This document shows positions 57,921 through 64,000 of a DNA stretch of 64,000 bases, piece after piece (position 1 is the stretch's first letter; every line of letters begins with the position of its first letter). The notes below the pieces were generated by a model. That model worked only from the letters and a program-made list of their open reading frames with translations, ran no database searches and was not told the DNA's origin. Position numbers and translations under genes: made by a program. Source of the DNA: CAVPGP01 sp963704025 (GTDB taxonomy: Bacteria; Actinomycetota; Thermoleophilia; Gaiellales; Gaiellaceae); assembly GCA_963704025.1 (NCBI GenBank), contig CAVPGP010000002.1:930001-994000 (forward strand). The letters run 5' to 3'.

Positions 57921-58889
57921 TCATACACGGACGCGTTCCGGGAGTCGCTCGGAAAGACGCTCCACCACACGATGCTCGACGCCCCGGGCGGCGAGGCGGA
58001 TCGCATTGGCGATCGCGACCCGCGACGAGTTGCCGTGCGCGATCACCGCGAGCCCGCGCAGGCCGAGCAGATAGGCGCCCCCGTAGGTGTCCGGATCGAG
58101 CCGGGAGGCCAGGCGGCGCGCGGCCGGCTGGATCAGGAGCCCGCCCAGCTTGCCCATCGTCGTCGCGGTGACCTCCTCCCGCAGCGCGTCGAGGAGCTCC
58201 TTGATCGTGCCCTCGAGCAGCTTCAGAGCCACGTTGCCGGTGAAGCCGTCCGTGACGACGACGTCGGCGGCGCCCCGCAGCAGGTCGCGGCTTTCTGCAT
58301 TTCCTGCAAAGTTGAGGCCGGCGTCGCGGAGCAGCTCGTTCGCCTCGAGCGTCAGCTGATTCCCCTTCTCGTCCTCCTCCCCGATGGAGAGGAGCCGGAC
58401 AACCGGGTCGGGCCGCTCCAGGATCTCCTCGGCGAACACCGAGCCCATATGGGCGAACTGGAGCAGGTGCTCCGCGCGGGCGTCGGCGTTCGCACCCGCG
58501 TCGAGGAGCACCGAAGGATTGCGCCGCGTCGGGATCGGGACGGCGATGGCGGGGCGCATCACCCCCCGCAGGCGGCGCAGCTCGAGCAGGCCCGCGGCAA
58601 GCATGGCGCCCGTGTTCCCGGCCGAGACGACGACGTCGGCCTCGCCCGTGGCCACGCTGCGGACGGCGCGAACGAGGCTCGAGTCGGGTTTCGCGCGCAC
58701 GGCGTCGGCGGGCTTCTCGTGCATGCCGAGCTGCTGCGTCGTCTCGATCAGCGGCAGGCCGCCGGCGTCGAGGCCCTTCGGGCCGAAGAGGATGGGCTCG
58801 ATCTTGTCGGAGGCGGCGTCGAGCGCGCCCGCGACGATCTCGTCCGGGGCTCGGTCGCCACCCAATGCGTCGACTGCGACGCGGACCAC
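57921..58889 (-). CDS. plsX: Phosphate acyltransferase PlsX
   Basis: The 322-residue protein has the PlsX pattern VAVDALGGDRAPDEIVAGAL, STGEADVVVSAGNTGAML and VVTDGFTGNVALKLLEGT. It makes acyl-phosphate from acyl-ACP for phospholipid synthesis. It follows rpmF by 3 bases. Confidence 0.95.
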   Translation of the reverse strand: MVRVAVDALGGDRAPDEIVAGALDAASDKIEPILFGPKGLDAGGLPLIETTQQLGMHEKPADAVRAKPDSSLVRAVRSVATGEADVVVSAGNTGAMLAAGLLELRRLRGVMRPAIAVPIPTRRNPSVLLDAGANADARAEHLLQFAHMGSVFAEEILERPDPVVRLLSIGEEDEKGNQLTLEANELLRDAGLNFAGNAESRDLLRGAADVVVTDGFTGNVALKLLEGTIKELLDALREEVTATTMGKLGGLLIQPAARRLASRLDPDTYGGAYLLGLRGLAVIAHGNSSRVAIANAIRLAARGVEHRVVERLSERLPERVRV

Positions 58890-58892
58890 CGG

Positions 58893-59081
58893 TTACGGGG
58901 CGTCGAGGCGGAGCGGCTCGACCTCGCGGCCCTTGTACGTGCCGCAGGTCGGGCAGACGTGGTGCGGCCGCTTGGGGGAGCCGCACTGGGGGCAGACGTT
59001 CACGCGCGGCGCTTCGAGCCTGTGCGTCGCGCGCCGCTGATCGCGCCGGGCCTTCGAGGTCTTCTTCTTCGGGACAGCCAT
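58893..59081 (-). CDS. rpmF: 50S ribosomal protein L32
   Basis: The 62-residue protein has AVPKKKTSKARRDQRRATH and a zinc ribbon with two CxxC pairs (CPQC, CPTC). Its usual upstream partner yceD is 2.3 kb away, split off by two opposite-strand genes. Confidence 0.96.
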   Translation of the reverse strand: MAVPKKKTSKARRDQRRATHRLEAPRVNVCPQCGSPKRPHHVCPTCGTYKGREVEPLRLDAP

Positions 59082-59191
59082 GCGGCCGCCAACTGTAGCT
59101 AATATCCGGGCGAGCCCTCGGGCTCGTCCTATGACGGATCGCTAGTCGAAGCCACCGCGTTCTCGCCTTTCGACTGAAGGAGGTCCGTCCC

Positions 59192-60799
59192 GTGCGTGGG
59201 ACACGAAGTGGAGCACAGCAGGGTTCCCTCGCGGCACACGAGGTCACGAAGAGCTTCGGCGCCGCCGAGGTGCTGCGCCGCGTCTCGCTCGTGGTGGCTC
59301 AGGGCGACCGCGTCGGGGTGATCGGGCCGAACGGGATCGGCAAGTCGACCTTCCTGCGCATCCTGGCGGGGCTCGAGGAGGCGGACGGCGGCGGGGTGAC
59401 GCGCTCCGGGTCGGTCGGCTACCTGCCGCAGGAGCCGGACGCGCGCCCGGGCGAGACGCTGCTTTCCTACCTCGGCCGGCGGACTGGCGTCGCGGAGGCC
59501 GAGGCGGAGATGGACGCGCTCGCGGTACGGCTCGGCGAGGAGCCGGAGCTCGCCCACGACTACACGGAGGCGCTCGACCGGTTCCTCTCGCTCGGCGGCG
59601 CCGACTTCGAGCCGCGGGCACGGGCCGTTGCGGCGGAGGTGGGCCTGGCGCGTCTCGACCAGGAGATCTCCACCATGTCGGGCGGCGAGGCCGCGCGCGC
59701 CACGCTCGCCGGGATCCTCCTCGCCCGGTTCGACGTCTTCCTGCTCGACGAGCCCACGAACAACCTCGACTTCGACGGCCTCGCGCGCCTCGAGACGTTC
59801 CTCGACGGGCTCCGTGCCGGGGCGGTGATCGTCTCGCACGATCGCGCCTTCCTCGACCGGACCGTGACACGCGTGCTCGAGCTGGAGGCCGAGACGCGGA
59901 CGCCGCGCGAGTACGCGGGCGGCTGGTCGGCGTACGAGCAGGCGCGCGAGCGGGCGCGGGCGGAGCACGAGGCCGCCTTCCAGCGCTGGACGGAGGAGCG
60001 ACGGCAATGGCGCGAGTCGCTCGGCGTGCGGCAGACACGGGCGCGCGCCATCGGCGGCGGCACGGCGAAGGCGCACGGCGGAGCCGACGCACGGGCGACG
60101 CACTTCCTCTCGTCACAGGTGCGCGCCGCCCGGCGAAGGCTCGACCGGCTGGAGACCGTCGACCGGGTCGAGAAGCCGTGGGACCCGTGGCGGTTGCGGC
60201 TCGAGCTGCAGGCGCGCGGGCGCGGCGGCGAGCTTGCGGCCGAGCTGCGCGGCGCCGTCGTCGAGCGTGGGCGGTTCCGGCTCGGCCCCGTCGACCTCGA
60301 GCTCCGCTACGGCGACCGCCTCGCCGTGGTGGGCCCGAACGGGAGCGGCAAGACCACCCTCCTGCAGGCGCTGCTCGGGGACGTGGAGCTCGCCGCCGGC
60401 ACGCGCCGGCTGGGACCCTCGACGCGCGTCGGAGAGCTCGACCAGCGGCGCGAGCTCTTCGAGACGGATCGCCCTCTGGCCGGGCCGTTCGCCGAGCGGG
60501 CGGAGATGCTCGAGGGCGAGGCGCGCACACTGCTGGCGAAGTTCGGCCTCGGAGTCGACGAGCTGGCCCGGCCGGCGTCGTCGCTCTCCCCCGGCGAGCG
60601 AACCCGTGCGGTGCTGGCGTTGTTGATGGCAACCGGTGTCAACCTGCTCGTCCTCGACGAGCCGACGAACCACCTCGACCTGGAGGCGATCGAGGAGCTC
60701 GAGCGGGCCCTGGAGGAGTTCGACGGGACGCTCGTGCTGGTGACGCACGACCGCCGCTTCCTCGAGGGCTTCCGCGCATCGCGTACGCTCGCCCTGTGA
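59192..60799 (+). CDS. ABC-F family ATPase
   Basis: The 535-residue protein has two ABC modules without membrane segments. The first has Walker A IGPNGIGKSTFLRIL, signature MSGGEAARATLAG and FLLDEPTNNLDFDGL. The second has VGPNGSGKTTLLQALLG, LSPGERTRAVLAL and LVLDEPTNHLDLEAIEEL. A charged linker joins them. ABC-F proteins act on ribosomes (translation factors or antibiotic protection). GTG start at 59192. It lies on the opposite strand between rpmF and yceD, and its stop is close to the HAD gene. Confidence 0.9.
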   Translation: MRGTRSGAQQGSLAAHEVTKSFGAAEVLRRVSLVVAQGDRVGVIGPNGIGKSTFLRILAGLEEADGGGVTRSGSVGYLPQEPDARPGETLLSYLGRRTGVAEAEAEMDALAVRLGEEPELAHDYTEALDRFLSLGGADFEPRARAVAAEVGLARLDQEISTMSGGEAARATLAGILLARFDVFLLDEPTNNLDFDGLARLETFLDGLRAGAVIVSHDRAFLDRTVTRVLELEAETRTPREYAGGWSAYEQARERARAEHEAAFQRWTEERRQWRESLGVRQTRARAIGGGTAKAHGGADARATHFLSSQVRAARRRLDRLETVDRVEKPWDPWRLRLELQARGRGGELAAELRGAVVERGRFRLGPVDLELRYGDRLAVVGPNGSGKTTLLQALLGDVELAAGTRRLGPSTRVGELDQRRELFETDRPLAGPFAERAEMLEGEARTLLAKFGLGVDELARPASSLSPGERTRAVLALLMATGVNLLVLDEPTNHLDLEAIEELERALEEFDGTLVLVTHDRRFLEGFRASRTLAL

Positions 60800-60806
60800 C
60801 TCGCTC

Positions 60807-61388
60807 GTGATCAGCGCCGTGCTCTTCGATGTCGACGGGACGCTCTTCGTGTCCAGCGACGCCTCGATCAACGACGCGCTCGCAGACGTCCTCGGCGTGG
60901 AGAATCGCGTGCGCCAGCTTGACCATCCGGGCCGCACGATCGCGTGGATCGCACGGGCCCTCAAGGGGCGCGAGCCGGACCCGGGCTGGTGCGAGCGGAC
61001 GGAGGCTCTCTACCTGAAGCGGCTCGGTGACACCTCCCACTGGCGCGCGCGCGAGGGCTCGGAGGACATGCTCGACCGGCTCCAGGCCGCGGAGATCCGC
61101 CTCGGACTCGTCAGCGGCCTCCCGGAGCGCGTCGGCAAGGAGCGCTTGCGCCGGGTCGGGCTCGGGCGCTTCTTCGACGAGGCGACCGGCGCCTACGGCT
61201 GCGAGTCGGAGGACCGCGCGGAGCTCGTGCGCCTGGCCGTCGAGCGGATCGGCGTCGCGCCGGGGGAGGCGCTCGTCGTCGGCGACACGTCGAACGACGT
61301 CGAGGCGGCCGAGTCGGCGGGCGCGCACGCGTTCCGGTACGGGCCGGACGACCCCGCGACGCTCGTGCTCGCTAAAGCCGGTCTTTGA
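60807..61388 (+). CDS. HAD-family hydrolase
   Basis: The 193-residue protein has the HAD nucleophile motif LFDVDGTLF, a cap region, LVSGLPERVG and the C-terminal VVGDTSNDVEAAESAGAH. It resembles the Cof/phosphoglycolate phosphatase group; the substrate is open. GTG start at 60807. It overlaps the end of the convergent yceD gene by 17 bases. Confidence 0.9.
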   Translation: MISAVLFDVDGTLFVSSDASINDALADVLGVENRVRQLDHPGRTIAWIARALKGREPDPGWCERTEALYLKRLGDTSHWRAREGSEDMLDRLQAAEIRLGLVSGLPERVGKERLRRVGLGRFFDEATGAYGCESEDRAELVRLAVERIGVAPGEALVVGDTSNDVEAAESAGAHAFRYGPDDPATLVLAKAGL

Positions 61389-61881
61389 GGGCCTCGAGGG
61401 CCGCCCAGCGCGAGTCCGGCTGGGGCTCCTCGTGGGCGTGCGGCTCGTCGTTCAGGTTCTTCCCGCACACGGGGCAGAGCCCCGCGCAGTCCGGCCGGCA
61501 GACGATCTGATCCGGCAGCTCGAGCGCCACGGCGTCGCGCGCCCAGGCGGAAAGGTCGAGCTCGTTCTCGCCCACGTACTCGCTGCGCAGCTCGTCGTCG
61601 CCCTGCGGGTCGTTCGCCTGGTACTCCCGTGCGTCGACGGGAACCTCCAGCGCCGCCTCGCCGAGGCAGCGGACGCACGGCCCGTGCAGGCGCACGCCGA
61701 AGCGCAGCCGGAAGGCCGTGCCGTTCGTGGTCCGGTTCAGGATCAGCTCCGTGGGCACCCGCTCGGGGATGGCGGTGTACCGCTGGCCCCCGAACTCGAA
61801 GGGCGCGACCTCGATCTCGACCGCGTCGCGATACTCCTCGCCCGGCCTGAGCCTCACCTGCCTGAGGCTGAAGCTCGTCAC
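61372..61881 (-). CDS. yceD: YceD/DUF177 family protein
   Basis: The 169-residue protein has the DUF177 pattern with CVRCLGEAALEVP and the terminal Cys motif CRPDCAGLCPVCGKNLN. The family usually sits directly before rpmF and affects ribosome/23S handling. Here an ABC-F and a HAD gene lie between them. GTG start at 61881 begins VTSFSLRQVRLRPG. Confidence 0.9.
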   Translation of the reverse strand: MTSFSLRQVRLRPGEEYRDAVEIEVAPFEFGGQRYTAIPERVPTELILNRTTNGTAFRLRFGVRLHGPCVRCLGEAALEVPVDAREYQANDPQGDDELRSEYVGENELDLSAWARDAVALELPDQIVCRPDCAGLCPVCGKNLNDEPHAHEEPQPDSRWAALEALKDRL

Positions 61882-61955
61882 CGCTCCAGCGTAGCGCGCT
61901 TCGCAAAATCTCTGTTCGGAGGCGTAAGCGCTGCGTAATGGGGCCTTTCGCGCCG

Positions 61956-61987
61956 CCGACGGAACAGGAATGCTCCGTCGGGGTTTT
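61956..61987 (+). terminator. Hairpin with T-run in the leader of the Ig-like gene
   Basis: CCGACGGA (61956-61963) pairs perfectly with TCCGTCGG (61974-61981), followed by a T-run (GGTTTTG). It sits about 35 bases before the ATG at 62020 on the same strand. It may be an attenuator or the end of an opposite-direction transcript. Confidence 0.5.
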
Positions 61988-62019
61988 GTGATCGGCAACC
62001 AACTGCTCAGGGGGATCCG

Positions 62020-63055
62020 ATGAAGCAGAAGACCATCGCGGCGCTCACGGGGCTGCTCCTCGTCGCCGTCATCACTGCGTCGGCCGCCGCCCGCGGGCAG
62101 GCGGCCCCGAAGGAGATCGCGCATCCGGTCATCTCCGGGACGCCGCGCGTCGGCCAGACGCTGACGACCTCGAACGGCACGTGGGACAGCGCCACGAGCT
62201 ACACGTACAAGTGGCTGCGCTGCGACACGAATGCCGCCACGAACTGCGCGACGATCTCGGGTGCGACGGCACAGACGTACAAGCTCGTCGCCGCCGACCA
62301 GAACCACACGATGGTGGCGCTCGTCACGGCCAAGAACGCAAGCGGCTCGACGACGACCAATGCGACACCGGTGGGCCCGGTCGCTGCGGACGTGAGGCCG
62401 CAGCTGACCAGCTCGCCGTCCATCTCCGGCAAGCCGGTGGCGGGCCAGCAGCTGGGCGCGAGTCGCGGCGGCTGGACGGGCTGGCCCGACTCGTACAGCT
62501 ACCAGTGGCAGCAATGCGACCCGGTCGGCGCCGCCTGCAACAACGTCTCCGGCGCGACCGGCCAGGTCTTCACGGCCCGCAACGAGGACGTCGGGCACAC
62601 GATCCGCGTCCGAGTCACGGCTCGGAACCCGCGCGGCTCCACCGGGGCGACCTCCGGGGCGACCGACCTGATCGCCCAGCCGACCGGCAACACCGCCACC
62701 GTGCCCGTGTCGAGCGTCAGCCTGCCCAACCGGCTCGGCGTCTCGGTGGCGTTCGTCCCCGGGCGTGCTCCGCTCGCGGGATCCGTTCGTCGCCCGCTTC
62801 GAGGTGACGGAGTCGAAGAACCGCACCGTCAGCGGTGCGCTCGTCTACGCGATCGCGCTCCCGTACGGCCTGGTCGGGAACGCGGCCGAGGTCACCACGG
62901 CCGCCGACGGCACGGCGTCGATCACGTTCACGCCCACGCGGCTGCTGCCGAAGAAGGGGTCGATCCAGTTCTTCGTCCGCGTGCGCAAGCCGGGCGAGGA
63001 TCCGCTGGCGGGCATCTCGAACCGCAGGCTGGTTCAGGTGCTGGTCCGCCGCTAG
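62020..63055 (+). pseudogene. Secreted Ig-like protein, two repeats, one frame break
   Basis: From the ATG at 62020 (ribosome site CAGGGGG) the protein has a signal peptide (AALTGLLLVAVITASAAARG) and two Ig-like repeats (ISGTPRVGQTLTTSNGTW, ISGKPVAGQQLGASRGGW), each with a Cys pair. An extra C at about 62764 throws the frame. The natural C-terminus DPFVARFEVTESKNRTVSGALV ... ISNRRLVQVLV lies in the next frame to 63055. That domain is shared with the protein at 47299-48096. The full product would be about 344 residues. Confidence 0.8.
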
Positions 63056-63109
63056 TGGCTTGATGTGAAACTGGGGTGAGCCTTTAGGCGGCGTCGCTAC
63101 GCAGCGGTT

Positions 63110-63864
63110 CGGAGGGCGGGCGCGGGAGGGGCCCGCTCGCCCTCCGGCTCCAGCGCGGGCACAAGTTTCGTCGGCGGGCCGGGAGCGCAGGATCAGCACC
63201 ACGGCGCCGACGAACGCGAAGGCCAGGAGCGACCGGGTCGACGGCAGCTGCAGGCGCGAGAGCTCGTCGGCCGCGGCGCCCGCCACCGCCAACAGCGCGG
63301 AGGCGGTCAGCATCTGCATCGACGCGGCGACGAGCGGCCGACGCGGAAGCGGCAGCCGCGGCGCGAACACCGACCCGACGGCCCACGCGAGCGCTCCCAG
63401 GACGATCACGCCGGCGCCGATCGGGTCGACCTGACCCGACGGTCCGACGAGGAACGCAACGCCTGCGATCCCCGCGATCAGCCCGACGGTGCCCAGGGGC
63501 CCAGGCGACGGCCTGACGTGAGCCACTCCAGGACGGCCACGAAGAGCGGCACGCACGCGACGATCAGCGCCGTCAGTCCGGACGGCACGCGCTGCTCGGC
63601 CCAGGCGATGCCCCCGCATCGAGCACGAGCAGCAGGGCCCCGACCGCCGCCGCCGCGAACCACTGCGTGGCGCCGGGCCGGTCGCCCAGCGCTTCGCCGC
63701 GGCGGATCGAGAAGGCGTAGGAGGGCGCCGGCGAGCCCAAAGCGCAGCGAGGACATCAGGAGCGGGGGCATCGTCCGGATCCCGACCATGACGCCGAGAT
63801 ACGTCGAGCCCCAGACGAGGTACACCGTCCCGAGGGCGAGCCAGCTGCGCGTGCACCCTGCCAT
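63110..63864 (-). pseudogene. EamA-family transporter, multiply frame-broken and truncated
   Basis: From the ATG at 63864 (MAGCTRSWLALGTVYLVWG) the protein starts as a normal EamA/DMT exporter (YLVWGSTYLGVMVGIRTMPPLLMSS). The frame breaks near 63735 and returns near 63615, where a G-run looks one base short, and breaks again near 63520. The second half (TVGLIAGIAGVAFLVGPSG, AWAVGSVFAPRLPLPRRP) runs on in another frame. It then diverges near 63190 before the last three helices would appear. It is non-functional as sequenced. Confidence 0.65.
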
Positions 63865-63975
63865 CCTCCCCTGCTGGCAAGGCGCGTCCATTACGGCCAA
63901 TCAGATCTTCGATTGGGACGATCAGCCGCGCTAATCGGCCGGCGACGAAGCCAGCAGGCTCTCCGGAGTTGCCTC

Positions 63976-64000
63976 CTAGTAGGGCTGGTCGTCGTCGGAG
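63976..64000 (-). CDS. Possible 3' end of a gene running off the window
   Basis: The minus strand ends in SDDDQPY followed by TAG at 63976-63978. The acidic tail with a terminal aromatic residue recalls the C-terminus of single-stranded DNA-binding proteins. Only seven codons are visible, so this is a hint. Confidence 0.25.

Noticed and set aside
1..64000. CRISPR array or phage/transposase genes
   Set aside because: No regularly spaced direct repeats with unique spacers were seen, and no transposase, integrase or Cas motif appeared in the translated frames. The palindromic elements are therefore orphan structures in this window.

Overview
The window is a compact, very GC-rich bacterial chromosome segment with short intergenic gaps, frequent 4-base stop/start overlaps and many GTG or TTG starts. 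Gene content and protein style suggest a high-GC actinobacterial lineage, most likely a class Thermoleophilia (Gaiellales/Solirubrobacterales-like) genome. That placement is inference from impression only; no rRNA or marker phylogeny is available here. Nine or so single-base frame breaks lie inside otherwise normal genes, including the housekeeping gene rnc. This suggests a draft or metagenomic assembly rather than wholesale gene decay.

Layout. 1-5.3 kb: two near-identical class I methyltransferase genes (the first frame-broken) flank a NarL-type two-component pair and two membrane proteins; the block ends at an initiator tRNA gene. 5.3-12.6 kb: small metabolic and envelope genes (CDGSH/ferredoxin fusion, GNAT, MFS exporter, cupin, PAP2, exopolyphosphatase with a lipoprotein, CBS protein, glutamate dehydrogenase). 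12.66-22.1 kb: tRNA-Leu, a 168-bp palindromic element, a DUF3105 protein, a DinG-type helicase, RmuC behind a structured leader, a release-factor-like protein, thioredoxin reductase, CorA, TatA, a PAS protein and endonuclease III. 22.1-28.4 kb: a coupled AddA/AddB-type helicase-nuclease pair. 28.5-37 kb: LysE exporter, zinc-ribbon protein, isocitrate dehydrogenase family enzyme, HD-GYP protein, a second 170-bp palindromic element, DedA, the three-gene proton-translocating transhydrogenase operon, an ornithine-cyclodeaminase-like enzyme and an FAD oxidase.

37-47.2 kb is a long minus-strand housekeeping operon: ffh, rpsP, KH protein, phosphoesterase, rimM, lepB, trmD, lepB, rplS, rnhB, yraN, an orphan DNA methyltransferase, comM/yifB and dprA. 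Translation, tRNA modification, secretion and DNA uptake genes are therefore read in one direction. 47.3-52 kb carries secreted Ig-like and RTX-like proteins and a large cyclase-ATPase-TPR protein. 52-62 kb is the classic yceD-rpmF-plsX-acpP-rnc-smc-ftsY cluster, split between yceD and rpmF by a plus-strand ABC-F gene and a HAD hydrolase gene. The right end has a second Ig-like secreted protein (one frame break) and a degraded EamA transporter gene.

The most unusual signals are two length-matched palindromic elements, each with its hairpin exactly at its centre and its edge supplying a neighbour's TAG stop. Others are a promoter-hairpin-U-tract leader before rmuC, two CTGA stop/start junctions that imply CTG initiation, and a trmD gene sandwiched between two lepB paralogues. 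I found no CRISPR array, rRNA, integrase or transposase gene.
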